Assembly (NCBI RefSeq): GCF_003325375.1 | Contig: NZ_CP030862.1 | Coordinates: 3,599,501-3,663,500 of the forward strand | From: Streptomyces globosus | Lineage (GTDB): Bacteria; Actinomycetota; Actinomycetes; Streptomycetales; Streptomycetaceae | Direction of reading: 5' to 3' | Length of the DNA: 64,000 nt | Translations under genes and position numbers: made by a program | Notes under the pieces: generated by a model | The model's input: only the letters and a program-made list of their open reading frames with translations | What the model was told of the DNA's origin: nothing | The model's database searches: none | Part shown: positions 26,019-34,676 of the stretch, piece after piece | Numbering within the stretch: the first letter of the stretch is position 1 | How the letters are laid out: every line of letters starts with the position of its first letter

Positions 26019-26346
26019 CTCCGCCTCCCCCTGTGCGTCCGCGCTTCCGCCCGGGTCGCCGTCTGCGCCCCGATGACCTGCGGTTCGTCCGCCCAGTCTC
26101 CCATGGTGCCGGTGCGGCGGGGCCGTGGCATCGGGCCCCGGAGGGAGCCGCCGCTGGGAGCAGGCTCCCAGTGGCCGGACGGTGCGGGCCCGTGCTCCCG
26201 GCGGGCTTCTCGTCCCTGGCTCCGAGGTGCGGGCCGGACGCGGCTGGTGTGCTGGACACGTGCCGGAACGACCCGGCACGGGGGCCGCCCCGGACGCCAA
26301 GGGTTCCGCGGCCCCTTCGCCCCTGCCCTTCCTGGAGGACTCCCCC
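26019..26346. promoter_or_regulatory. Divergent control region between kinase and MMPL transporter
   Basis: These 328 bases contain no gene and must hold the promoters of the leftward kinase/regulator pair and the rightward MMPL gene. The last bases include the GGAGGA ribosome site of the transporter. No distinct operator repeat was picked out by eye. Confidence 0.5.
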
Positions 26347-28575
26347 GTGATCCGTTCCCTGACCGGTTTCTCGACCCGCAGACCGTGGCGGGTGATCGTC
26401 GTGTGGGCGGTGCTCGGCATCTTCGCGGCGCTCGTGGGCCAGGCGCTCGTCTTCCGCGTGACGCACACCGACAGCGCGGGTTTCCTTCCCGCGGAGTACG
26501 ACGCGGCCGCCGCGCTGCGGGTCGCGCGGGAGGAGTTCGGCGCGGAGCCCGACGCCGACGCGGTGACGGTGCTGGTGGCACGGCGCGACGGCAAGCCGCT
26601 GGAGGACGCGGACCGGAAGCGCGTGGAGGGCGTGGCGCGTGAACTGAACGCCACGCGCCTGGAGATGCCGTGGACGGAGAAGCAGATACGCGGGATCTCC
26701 GAGGACTACTCCCAGGTCCCCCGCGTGGCACTGGTGACGACCGCTCCCGACGGGTCGTTCGCGCTGCTCGGCGCACGGCTGCGCGGCAACTCCACCGATC
26801 CCGGGATGCAGTCCGTGTACCGGGTCTTCCACGACCGCGCGGAGCAGGAGTTCGGCGCGGCGGGGCTGCGTACGGGTTTCACCGGGGGCCTGGCGGACGT
26901 GGTGGACCGCGCCGACGCCGAGGAGACCACGCAGACCGTGGTCGGTCTGCTGGTGGTCGGGCTGATCGTCCTGGTCAACGCGTGGGTGTTCCGCAGCGTC
27001 ATGGCCGCGTTCATCCCGTTGTTCGCCGTGTCCGTGGTGGGGGGTGCCGCCGTCGGCACGGTCGTGGGGGCGGCCCTCCTGACCGGTTTCGAGCTCGACC
27101 CGGGCACCCCGGGCATGATCAGTACCGTGCTGATCGGGATCGGCGTCGACTACTTCCTCTTCCTGCTGTTCCGCTTCCGCGAGGAGCTGCGGCTGCGCCC
27201 GGAGGAGGACCACCGTGTGGTCGCTGCGGACGTCTCCGGGCGGGTGGGCACGGCGGTGACCTCGGCGGCGCTGACGATCGTGGCGGCGTTCGCGACGCTC
27301 GGTGTGGCGGCGTTCGGGCAGTTCCGGGTGCTCGGGCCGTCGGTGGCGGTGTCGGTGCTGGTGATGCTGGCGGCGAGTCTGACCCTGATGCCGGCGCTGC
27401 TGGCGGTGACGGGCCGGAAGATGTTCTGGCCGTCGCGGACCCTGGCGGCGGCCGGGCGGCCGGGCTCGGCGGGCCGTACCGGCGAGTTGGTGGCACGCCG
27501 CCCGGTGCTGGTGCTCGCGGCGTCGGTGGCCCTCCTCGGCGCGCTGGCCGCCGGGGTGGCGGGCGTCCGCATGGACTTCGGGACCGGGGGCACCCCCCGC
27601 GAGACGGCGGCCGCCGCGACGGCCCGGGAGATCGCCGGCGCCCTGCCGGCGGGTGTGTCCGACCCGACGACGGTGTACGTCACCGCCGACGGCGGCCGGG
27701 TCCTGGATGCCGCGGAGGTGGGAGTGGTGCAGCGGGCGCTGTCGGAGGTGGCCGGAGTGGGCGAGGTGGCCGCCCCCGTGTTCGACGGCGACCGCACCGC
27801 CGCCCGGCTGGACGCCTACCTGACGGTGGACGCCCGGTCGGAGCGCGCCCGGGACCTCGTGGCGGGCCCGGTGCGCCAAGCCGTGCGGGAGGCGACACCC
27901 GCCGGGCTCACCGCTCATGTGGGCGGTACGGCCGCCGTCTTCGCCGATGTGGCGACGGCGGTCGACCGGGACCTGCGGACCGTGTTCCCGGTGGCGGCGG
28001 CGCTGATCGCGCTGATCCTGGTGGTGCTGCTGCGCAGCCTGGCGGCGCCGGTGGTGCTGATGCTCGCGGTCGGGCTGTGCTTCGCGGCGACGTTCGGCGC
28101 GTCCGCGCTGGTGTTCCAGCACCTCGGCGGCGAGCCGGGCGTGACCTTCGTCCTGCCGCTGGTGCTGTTCCTGTTCGTGGTGGCGCTGGGCACCGACTAC
28201 AACATCCTGATCAGCGACCGTCTGCGTGAGGAGATGGCTCGCGGGGGGTCGGCCCGCGCCGCCGTGGCCCGCGCCGTACGGCACACGGCGCCGGCCATCG
28301 CCACGGCCGGCGTGGTCCTCGCGGCCTCCTTCGGCAGCCTTGCGGTGAACGCGGACCCCGGCACCCGCCAGCTGGGCTTCGCGATGGCTCTGGGAATCCT
28401 GCTGTCCGCCTTCGTCGTGTCGCTCCTGCTGGTCCCGGCGGCCGCGGTCCTGATGGGCCGGGGGATGTGGTGGCCGCTGCGCACGGCACGGGGCCGGCGG
28501 GACGGCATCGGCCGCACCGCCGCGGGGCCGCAGGGACGCCGGACGCATGACCTGGAGGTGTCCGGACGGCCCTGA
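26347..28575 (+). CDS. MMPL-family RND transporter
   Basis: A 742-residue membrane protein from GTG 26347, with GGAGGA six bases upstream. The layout is typical of MMPL: an N-terminal helix (PWRVIVVWAVLGIFAALVG), a ~150-residue extracellular domain, five helices including GIGVDYFLFLLFRFREEL, a second helix after a basic loop, a second extracellular domain and five more helices with the matching ALGTDYNILISDRLREEM. The two GxxxDY motifs are the proton-relay sites of the family. Relatives in Streptomyces and mycobacteria export lipids or antibiotics across the membrane. Its cargo is unknown. Placement next to a divergent two-component system suggests induction by an envelope or drug stress. Confidence 0.95.
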   Translation: MIRSLTGFSTRRPWRVIVVWAVLGIFAALVGQALVFRVTHTDSAGFLPAEYDAAAALRVAREEFGAEPDADAVTVLVARRDGKPLEDADRKRVEGVARELNATRLEMPWTEKQIRGISEDYSQVPRVALVTTAPDGSFALLGARLRGNSTDPGMQSVYRVFHDRAEQEFGAAGLRTGFTGGLADVVDRADAEETTQTVVGLLVVGLIVLVNAWVFRSVMAAFIPLFAVSVVGGAAVGTVVGAALLTGFELDPGTPGMISTVLIGIGVDYFLFLLFRFREELRLRPEEDHRVVAADVSGRVGTAVTSAALTIVAAFATLGVAAFGQFRVLGPSVAVSVLVMLAASLTLMPALLAVTGRKMFWPSRTLAAAGRPGSAGRTGELVARRPVLVLAASVALLGALAAGVAGVRMDFGTGGTPRETAAAATAREIAGALPAGVSDPTTVYVTADGGRVLDAAEVGVVQRALSEVAGVGEVAAPVFDGDRTAARLDAYLTVDARSERARDLVAGPVRQAVREATPAGLTAHVGGTAAVFADVATAVDRDLRTVFPVAAALIALILVVLLRSLAAPVVLMLAVGLCFAATFGASALVFQHLGGEPGVTFVLPLVLFLFVVALGTDYNILISDRLREEMARGGSARAAVARAVRHTAPAIATAGVVLAASFGSLAVNADPGTRQLGFAMALGILLSAFVVSLLLVPAAAVLMGRGMWWPLRTARGRRDGIGRTAAGPQGRRTHDLEVSGRP

Positions 28576-28673
28576 CGGCGTCCACCGCGGGCATGCGGTG
28601 CCCCGTACGTCCGCGCCGCGCTGCTGTCGAGGCGTCTCGCCATGGCGTGAATCACACCCCCGCCGTACATCCA

Positions 28674-28703
28674 TTGCCTGATCATCACGGTCGTGAGTAG
28701 GCA
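28674..28703 (+). promoter_or_regulatory. Candidate promoter with embedded inverted repeats
   Basis: TTGCCT (28674-28679) and TAGGCA (28698-28703) are 18 bases apart, and the start codon of the lipoprotein gene is ~60 bases further on. TTGCCT/AGGCAA form an inverted repeat and enclose TCACG-GT-CGTGA, so a regulator could bind here. Confidence 0.42.
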
Positions 28704-28764
28704 ACATCAGGGGTGACGGCGGGGAAGACCGCACACCGTCACCAGGACAGCACGGAGTGACAGG

Positions 28765-29547
28765 GTGACGAACCGCAAGATTCTGGCCACAGCCGCCATG
28801 TGCGCCGCCGCAGCGATCGGCGTGACCGGCTGCTCGGGCGGCAAGGCCGTGCCGTCCGCCGAGCAGGCCACGGCCTCCGCCACTGCGTCGCCGGCCCCGG
28901 AGCCGTTCGCGGGCATGACCCCGGACCAGATCGCGGACAAGGCCCTGGACACCACCAAGGCGGCCAACGGGCTCAAGGCCAAGGGATCGTCGATCGAGAA
29001 GGGCGAGAAGACCCCGACCGACTTCGACGTCGCCATCGCCGCGAACGGCGACTGCGACGGCACGGCCACCATGAAGGGCGCCAACGCCAACGTACGGCAG
29101 GTGGGCACCACCGCCTACATGAAGGGCGACGCCAAGCTGTGGGAGACCGTCCTCGGCGAGGAGGGCGTGCCCAAGGCCCAGCGCGCGGCGGCGGTCGAGA
29201 TCCTCAAGGGCCGCTGGGTGAAGGTGCCCGCCGAGGAGTCGGCCGAGGACGACTTCTGCGACGCCGACGACCTGACCAAGCCCGCCGAGAAGCAGAAGAC
29301 GGGCCTGGCCAAGGGCGCGAACGCCGAGGTCGGCGGCAAGAAGACCGTCGTGCTGACCAAGACCACCCCGGCCGGTGAGACCATCACCTTCCATGTGGCT
29401 GCCGAGGGCGAGCCGTTCCTCCTGAAGTACAGCGTGGAGGGCGGCAAGGACCCGCGGTGGGTGGAGTTCCGCGACTTCAGCGCCCCCATCACGGTGACCG
29501 CGCCGAGCGCCGAGGAGACCACCGACCTGGACAAGCTCGGCGGCTGA
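28765..29547 (+). CDS. Lipoprotein of unknown function
   Basis: A 260-residue protein from GTG 28765, with GGAG seven bases upstream. A lipoprotein signal peptide ends at the lipobox VTGC (Cys23), followed by a Ser/Ala/Thr/Pro linker. The mature domain (~50-260) has alternating strands and charged turns, with single Cys in GDCDGTATMKG and DDFCDADDL, and a closing strand near KYSVEGGKDPRWVEFRDFSA. The shape recalls LppX/LprG-like or LolA-like lipoproteins that carry lipids, commonly found near MMPL genes, but the similarity is only general. It follows the MMPL gene by 189 bases with its own promoter candidate, and is closed by a strong hairpin. Confidence 0.88.
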   Translation: MTNRKILATAAMCAAAAIGVTGCSGGKAVPSAEQATASATASPAPEPFAGMTPDQIADKALDTTKAANGLKAKGSSIEKGEKTPTDFDVAIAANGDCDGTATMKGANANVRQVGTTAYMKGDAKLWETVLGEEGVPKAQRAAAVEILKGRWVKVPAEESAEDDFCDADDLTKPAEKQKTGLAKGANAEVGGKKTVVLTKTTPAGETITFHVAAEGEPFLLKYSVEGGKDPRWVEFRDFSAPITVTAPSAEETTDLDKLGG

Positions 29548-29553
29548 CGCCTC

Positions 29554-29601
29554 GGCCCCCGGTGGGTGCTCGTCCCGTGGGAGGAGCACCCACCGGGGGC
29601 C
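29554..29601 (+). terminator. Perfect 18-bp hairpin after the lipoprotein gene
   Basis: GGCCCCCGGTGGGTGCTC at 29554-29571 pairs without mismatch with 29584-29601 across a 12-base loop, seven bases after the stop codon. Confidence 0.9.
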
Positions 29602-29811
29602 GGACTGCGCATCGCCTCAGCGCCTCCGGTGATGCGTTGCGTTCTTTGGGTGGCGCCGGGCTGGCGGCTCACCCTCACGCGGACCCGCTCCACTGCACCG
29701 AGCCGCACCGTCTGCCCCGTCACCACCGGCCCCCCAACGTCGACGACGTATCGAGGGTACGGAAGCGCGAGCTGTTCTGCCGCTGAGTGTCCTGTCCGTG
29801 CAGGTCGTCGG

Positions 29812-29831
29812 CCGACGCCGGGTGGCGTCGG
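29812..29831 (-). terminator. Hairpin after the cupin gene
   Basis: CCGACGCC (29812-29819) pairs with GGCGTCGG (29824-29831) over a 4-base loop, three bases past the stop codon of the leftward cupin gene. Confidence 0.7.
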
Positions 29832-29834
29832 GGG

Positions 29835-30257
29835 TCAGAGCCGGTACAGCTCGGGAACGGAGACCTTGATCGGCTCCTGAGTGGTCCGGGCGATCACGAC
29901 GACCGCGGGCTCGTGGGGGTCCGGGTTCTCCTCGCGGTGCGGGACGAACGGGGGGACAAGGAAGAAGTCGCCGGGGCTGCCCGCGAGCCGTACCTCCCGC
30001 GTGCCGTCGTGGAAGACGAACACCGGGTGACCGCTCACCACGTAGATCCCGGCCTCCGACTCTCCGTGGTGGTGGTTGTCCGTCGCGCTCAGCGGCGGGT
30101 TCTCCACCAGGCCCATCCAGAGCTTCCTCGAGCCGACCGTGCCGCCGCTGATGGCGGCGGGGCCGTCCGACTCGCCGGACCGTATGTGGTGGACGCGGCT
30201 GTGCAGCGTGTGGTGACCGGAGTCCCGTGCGGTCCCGCTGTCCTCGTGGGTGGTCAT
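29835..30257 (-). CDS. Cupin-domain protein
   Basis: A 140-residue protein from ATG 30257, with GGAGG seven bases upstream. The single cupin barrel shows motif 1 as DNHHHGESEAGIYVVSG (His cluster and Glu, metal ligands) and motif 2 as GDFFLVPPFVPHREENPD (His). The N-terminal ~25 residues are His/Ser-rich and probably disordered. Such small cupins include isomerases, dioxygenases and sensory proteins; nothing here specifies the substrate. It sits alone between convergent or tandem genes with its own terminator. Two palindromes lie just upstream (30321-30351) and may be its operator. Confidence 0.88.
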   Translation of the reverse strand: MTTHEDSGTARDSGHHTLHSRVHHIRSGESDGPAAISGGTVGSRKLWMGLVENPPLSATDNHHHGESEAGIYVVSGHPVFVFHDGTREVRLAGSPGDFFLVPPFVPHREENPDPHEPAVVVIARTTQEPIKVSVPELYRL

Positions 30258-30320
30258 CGTGCAGCCTCCGTGTTCGGTGGTCTCTGCCGGACCCCCAGGC
30301 TGCGGCCTTCACCCAAAGGG

Positions 30321-30351
30321 CGACAACTGTCGTTGCCGTTTTGGCAAAACG
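30321..30351 (-). promoter_or_regulatory. Pair of palindromes upstream of the cupin gene
   Basis: CGACA-AC-TGTCG lies at 30321-30332 and CGTTTT-GGC-AAAACG at 30337-30351 (the latter also readable as TTGCC-N5-GGCAA). They sit 64-94 bases upstream of the cupin start and just after the stop of the TPR gene. They could be an operator for the cupin gene or, for the second one, a weak terminator of the TPR gene. Confidence 0.4.
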
Positions 30352-30354
30352 CGG

Positions 30355-31431
30355 TCAGCCGGCCTTTCTGCGGTCGTACAGCATGGTCGAGACAGGCACG
30401 ACCAGGCCCGCCCAGAACAGGGCCTCGGGCATGCTGCGGTCGGTCCACGGGACCTGGGATATCAGCAGGGCGCAGAGCATCGTCCACGCCGCCTGTGCCA
30501 CGGCGATGCGGGACCAGCGGCCGCGGCGGACGAGGGAGCGGATGTTGAGCTGCACCCCCCTGCGCATCCGGCTGTAGCGGAACAGCGCGCCGAAGCCCCA
30601 GACCGCGGCCATGACCATCAGCACCCAGACACGGTTGCCGAGCGGTACGGGCAGCTCCCGCAGGGTCGGGTCCTTGGACGTGGCGAAGAGGTCGATCATC
30701 ACTCCGGCAGCTGCCAGGCAGGCGAGCGCGAGCCAGCGTGTCCCCCGCAGCAGGCGGTACGTGGCTTCGTCGAGTCCGCTGCGCAGCATCGCGGACTGGG
30801 GGGCGCCCGCGAGGCCCGCGGAGTACATCTCCGCGGCCTGGGCGGCCGTGACGTCCGGGCCGCCGGCCATCGCGTCGGTGTACATGGCCTGTGCCGTCTC
30901 GTTGGACGGGTCGAGGCGCAGCCATTCGACCAGGGCCTGCTTCGCGACGTCCTGGCGCTGCGTGCGTACGGCCGCGAAGCACAGGGCCTTGTGGGCGTCG
31001 GGCTCGTGCGGGGCGAGGCGCACGGCTTCGCGGGCCGCGTCGTACGCCTGCTCGTGATCGGCGGGCGGGGCCGTCGCATGGGCGATGAGCACGCCGGACA
31101 GCGCGTAGTGGGAGGACCACTTGTCGGGCGCCCTGCGGACGGCTTCCTCGGCGGCGGCCCGCGCCTCGGGCTGCCTGCCCAGGCAGAGCAGCACCCGCGA
31201 CAGCAGGATGAGCGCGCCGACGTGCCCGGGGGAGATCCGGAGCATCTCGGTGGCCGCCCGCGCCGCGGGCTCGTACTCGCCCAGTCTCTCGTGGGCGACG
31301 GCGAGCAGTTGCCAGGCCCAGTCGTCGTCCGGCTCCCCGGCGAGGTGGGGGGCCAGCACGGCCTTGGACTCCTCGAACCGGTCCGCCGCCTGGAGCGCGC
31401 CGGCGCGCGCCAGTACCGGGTTCACGCTCAC
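30355..31431 (-). CDS. Tetratricopeptide-repeat membrane protein coupled to the AAA ATPase
   Basis: A 358-residue protein. GTG 31431 overlaps the TGA of the upstream ATPase gene, so the two are translationally coupled. Residues 1-~200 form TPR-like helix pairs (ADRFEESKAVLAPHLAGEPD, AWQLLAVAHERLGEYEPAAR, APDKWSSHYALSGVL, APHEPDAHKALCFAAVRTQR). The C-terminal part carries four hydrophobic helices (WLALACLAAAGVMIDLFA, VWVLMVMAAVWGFGALF, IAVAQAAWTMLCALLIS, ALFWAGLVVPVSTML). The TPR array is most likely cytoplasmic and may dock the ATPase at the membrane. No enzymatic motif is present. The function of the pair is unknown. Confidence 0.85.
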   Translation of the reverse strand: MSVNPVLARAGALQAADRFEESKAVLAPHLAGEPDDDWAWQLLAVAHERLGEYEPAARAATEMLRISPGHVGALILLSRVLLCLGRQPEARAAAEEAVRRAPDKWSSHYALSGVLIAHATAPPADHEQAYDAAREAVRLAPHEPDAHKALCFAAVRTQRQDVAKQALVEWLRLDPSNETAQAMYTDAMAGGPDVTAAQAAEMYSAGLAGAPQSAMLRSGLDEATYRLLRGTRWLALACLAAAGVMIDLFATSKDPTLRELPVPLGNRVWVLMVMAAVWGFGALFRYSRMRRGVQLNIRSLVRRGRWSRIAVAQAAWTMLCALLISQVPWTDRSMPEALFWAGLVVPVSTMLYDRRKAG

Positions 31432-32831
31432 AGCTTCCGCCTCTTCTTCAGGTACGCGACCAGGTCGTCGTACATGCCGCCCTCGTTGGCGAACATCGCC
31501 ACGTTCCGCGCCGCCGCGAACCACGGTTCGGTGGACGGGGCCACCGACTTCGCCGCGTCGAGGAGGTCCTTCGTTCCGATCATGCGGATCACGCCGGTGC
31601 GTGCCGAGTCGAGCAGGGCGCTCTCGGCCGCCGACTCGCACACGTGGGCCAGGTCGGCGCCCGAGAGGCCGTCCGTGGCCTTGACGAGACGTCCCAGGTC
31701 GACTGCCTCGATGGGTCGGTCGCGCAGGTGGTACCGGAGGATCGCCTCGCGGGCGGCGGCGTCGGGCGGCAGGACGAGCAGGGTGCGGTCCAGGCGTCCC
31801 GGGCGCCGGAGCGCGATGTCCACGTCCCAGGGGACGTTGGTGGCGGCGAGGAGGAACACGCCCTCGTTGGCGGCGGAGTCGATGCCGTCGAGCTCGGTGA
31901 GGAGCTGGTTGACGGTGTTGCGCATGCCGCTGTGCTGCGTGCGGCTGCGCTTGGCGCCGAGCGCGTCCAGTTCGTCGAGGAAGACGACACAGGGCGCCTG
32001 GCGGCGGGCGGTCTCGAAGACCTCGTGCATGTTGCGTTCGGAGTTGCCGATCCACATGTCGAGGACGTCGTTGAGGGACACGGACAGGAAGCTCGCGCCG
32101 AGTTCGCCGGCGACGGCTCGGGCGATGAAGGTCTTGCCGCAGCCGGGCGGGCCGTAGAGGAGGAGCCCGCCGCGCAGGCTCTTGCCGTACAGCCTGCGCA
32201 GTTCGGGGTTGCGCATCGGTGCGAGGAACGCGGCTTCGAGGCGGTCCTTGACCTCCTGCATGCCGCCGACGTCCGCGAGCCGTACGGTGCCGGGAGCGGC
32301 CGCGTCCCAGGCGTCGGCGTCCCCGGGGTCGCCGCTGCCGTCGGCGGTGAGCGGTTCGACGAAGCGGGGTTCGACGATGCCGCCGACCTCCTGCTCGGCG
32401 GCCCGCCAGTCGAATCCGGTGCGGGGGGACGGGGCCTCGGGAGTGGAGGACGTGGCGGGCGCGGCCGGGGCCGGGGTGTCTGCCGGCGCCGGGGTGGTCC
32501 CCGGCGGCGGCCCTGCGGGCGCGGGCGCTTCGGCGGACGAGGCCGGTTCCGCGGGTGGGGGCGTGGCCGCGGCGGCGGGCGTAACTGCGGGCACGGGCGC
32601 AGGGGTTGCGGGCACCCCCATCGCCCGCACCATGAGCTCCCGCGCCGCTGCGTCCCCCGGCGCATGCTGCAACGCGGCCGCTGCCTCCGCCACTGCCGCG
32701 TCGTGCCGACCCGCGGCGAGCAGCATGTCGGCGAGGTGCAACCGCAGGGGCACGTCCTCGGGAGCCGCGGCCACGGCGGTGCGCAGGCTTCGTATCAGCG
32801 GGGATTCGGGAGCGGGGGACTCTGACGGCAT
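31428..32831 (-). CDS. AAA ATPase of the CDC48/spastin-like type with N-terminal TPR
   Basis: About 467 residues from ATG 32831 (ATG 32837 is an alternative); no strong ribosome site. Residues ~10-75 form a TPR-like helical segment (DVPLRLHLADMLLAAGRHD), then a ~60-residue Ala/Pro-rich linker. One AAA module follows: Walker A GPPGCGKTF, Walker B CVVFLDELDALG, sensor 1 FLLAATNVP, arginine finger region ALRRPGRLDRTLLV, and sensor 2 GLSGADLAHVCESAA. Single-ring AAA proteins of this type thread or remodel proteins. There is no protease domain. It is coupled to a TPR membrane protein, suggesting a membrane-associated remodelling complex; the substrate is unknown. Confidence 0.9.
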   Translation of the reverse strand: MPSESPAPESPLIRSLRTAVAAAPEDVPLRLHLADMLLAAGRHDAAVAEAAAALQHAPGDAAARELMVRAMGVPATPAPVPAVTPAAAATPPPAEPASSAEAPAPAGPPPGTTPAPADTPAPAAPATSSTPEAPSPRTGFDWRAAEQEVGGIVEPRFVEPLTADGSGDPGDADAWDAAAPGTVRLADVGGMQEVKDRLEAAFLAPMRNPELRRLYGKSLRGGLLLYGPPGCGKTFIARAVAGELGASFLSVSLNDVLDMWIGNSERNMHEVFETARRQAPCVVFLDELDALGAKRSRTQHSGMRNTVNQLLTELDGIDSAANEGVFLLAATNVPWDVDIALRRPGRLDRTLLVLPPDAAAREAILRYHLRDRPIEAVDLGRLVKATDGLSGADLAHVCESAAESALLDSARTGVIRMIGTKDLLDAAKSVAPSTEPWFAAARNVAMFANEGGMYDDLVAYLKKRRKL

Positions 32832-33035
32832 GATCAATGATTACGTACGGCCGTCGCCGGGAGTCCAGGCAGGGGGGTGTGTGGTGGGTCACCAGGACCG
32901 GGCCGCCCCGGGCGGGGCCGGAACGGTCGGGTTCGGCTGCAAGGTGGTCAGGAGCGGGCACACTGGCGGCGGTTGCGGTGGGATGTGGCCGGCTGTTGCG
33001 CGGGATCGCCGTCCGCGAGGGCGTTGCGTGCAAGG

Positions 33036-34586
33036 ATGGCGCCCGTGACCAGTTCGCCGTCCTCACCCGTCACCGAGGGCACAGGCACTCCGCCCCGCGG
33101 CGGCCTCGGCCCCGGCGCGGCGTTCGTGCTCGTGTTCGGGTCCTCGGCTGCCGTCCTGGTGGTCGAGATCGTCGCACTGCGGCTGCTGGCCCCGTACCTC
33201 GGCCTCACCCTGGAGACCAGCACCCTGGTGATCGGCATCGCCCTCACGGCGATCGCCGCCGGCTCCTGGCTGGGCGGGCGCCTCGCCGACCGCGTCGACC
33301 CCCGGCGGCTCGTCGGGCCGGCGCTCGGGGTGTCGGGGGCGGTCGTGGCGCTCACCCCCGCCCTGCTGCGCACCACCGCGGAACGGGCGCCTGCCGCACT
33401 GCTGTTGACCGCCTCGCTGACCATCCTCGTGCCCGGCGCACTGCTGTCGGCCGTGACGCCGATCGTGACCAAGCTGCGTCTGACGAGCCTGGCCGAGACG
33501 GGCACGGTCGTCGGCCGACTGTCGGGCGTGGGCACGTTCGGCGCGATCGTCGGCACCGTCCTCACCGGCTTCGTCCTCGTGTCGCGCCTGCCGGTCAGCG
33601 GCATCCTGATCGGCCTCGGCACGCTGCTGGTGGCCGGCTCCGCGCTGGTGGAGTGGCGCAGGCGCGGGTGGAGCAGCACGCCTGTGCTCGCACTCGCGGT
33701 GATCGCCGGCGGCCTCGGCGTCACGGTGGCGCCCGGCGACTGCGACCAGGAGACGCGCTACCACTGCGCGCGCATCGTCGCGGACCCGGCCCGGGCCACC
33801 GGCCGCACGCTCGTCCTGGACGGCTTGCGGCACTCCTACGTCGACGTCGGCGACCCGGCCGCCCTGGAGTTCACCTACGTGCGCGCCATCGCGTCGGTGG
33901 TCGACGCCGCGTTCCCCGAGGGGCGGCCGCTCGCCGCCCACCACCTGGGCGGCGGAGGACTCACCCTCCCCCGCTACCTCGCCGCCACGCGCCCCGGAAC
34001 GCGCAGCGTCGTGTCCGAGATCGACGGCGGGGTCGTCCGCATCAACCGCGACCACCTCGGACTGGGGCCGGACACCGGTATCGACGTGCGCGTCGAGGAC
34101 GGCCGGCTCGGCCTGCGGCGCCTGGCCGCCGACAGCCGCGACCTCGTCGTCGGCGATGCCTTCGGGGGTGTCAGCGTGCCCTGGCACCTCACGACGGCGG
34201 AGGCGATGGCAGACGTACGCCGCGTGCTCAACGGGGGCGGCATGTACGTCGCCAATCTCATCGACCACGGAGAAATGGCCTTCGCACGTGCCGAAGTCGC
34301 CACCCTGGGCCGGACTTTCGCGCATGTGGCCGTCGTCGGCGAGCCCGAGGACATCGGGCTCGACCGCGCCGCCGCCCCCTCGGGCGGCAATCTCGTCGCC
34401 CTCGCCTCCGACCGGCCGCTCGACGTCCCCGCGACCCAGCGGGCGCTGGACGCCCGCGGGACCGGCTGGAGGATCGCCACCGGGGACGGCCTCACCTCAT
34501 GGATCGGCGACGCCCGGCCGCTGACCGACGACTTCGCACCCGTCGACCAGCTCCTCCAGCCCTACAGCCCCCCGCGCAGCCGCTGA
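33036..34586 (+). CDS. Membrane-fused spermidine synthase-like protein
   Basis: About 516 residues. ATG 33036 and GTG 33045 share the frame; AAGG at 33032-33035 suits the GTG better. Residues ~20-230 hold six to seven membrane helices (FVLVFGSSAAVLVVEIVALR, TLVIGIALTAIAAGSWLGG, LLTASLTILVPGALLSA), the transporter-like half of fused MFS/spermidine synthases. The C-terminal half resembles the spermidine synthase Rossmann fold: GGGGLTLPRYLA, the acidic loop VVSEIDGGVVRINRDHLGL, VEDGRLGLRRLA, VVGDAFGGVSVPWHL and the final DDFAPVDQLL. Whether polyamine aminopropyl transfer occurs is doubtful, since such fusions are often orphan. It diverges from the AAA ATPase gene. Confidence 0.88.
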   Translation: MAPVTSSPSSPVTEGTGTPPRGGLGPGAAFVLVFGSSAAVLVVEIVALRLLAPYLGLTLETSTLVIGIALTAIAAGSWLGGRLADRVDPRRLVGPALGVSGAVVALTPALLRTTAERAPAALLLTASLTILVPGALLSAVTPIVTKLRLTSLAETGTVVGRLSGVGTFGAIVGTVLTGFVLVSRLPVSGILIGLGTLLVAGSALVEWRRRGWSSTPVLALAVIAGGLGVTVAPGDCDQETRYHCARIVADPARATGRTLVLDGLRHSYVDVGDPAALEFTYVRAIASVVDAAFPEGRPLAAHHLGGGGLTLPRYLAATRPGTRSVVSEIDGGVVRINRDHLGLGPDTGIDVRVEDGRLGLRRLAADSRDLVVGDAFGGVSVPWHLTTAEAMADVRRVLNGGGMYVANLIDHGEMAFARAEVATLGRTFAHVAVVGEPEDIGLDRAAAPSGGNLVALASDRPLDVPATQRALDARGTGWRIATGDGLTSWIGDARPLTDDFAPVDQLLQPYSPPRSR

Positions 34587-34636
34587 CGCGGGCGGCGCTC
34601 TCCCGGCACGCCTTTCCGCGGCACCGGCCGCGCGGC

Positions 34637-34676
34637 GGGGTCGTGTCAGGCGGGGCGGGGTCGTGTCAGGCGGGGC
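34637..34676. repeat. Exact 20-bp tandem duplication at the end of the methyltransferase gene
   Basis: The unit GGGGTCGTGTCAGGCGGGGC occurs twice without a mismatch at 34637-34656 and 34657-34676. The right copy contains the TGA stop and last codons of the leftward methyltransferase gene; the left copy is a spare, with its own stop in the same register. Confidence 0.9.

Noticed and set aside
24070..29589. A single 1,839-codon leftward frame from the lipoprotein region to the response regulator
   Set aside because: Only its last 226 codons are a gene (the response regulator). The rest is antisense or out of frame to the MMPL, lipoprotein and kinase genes.
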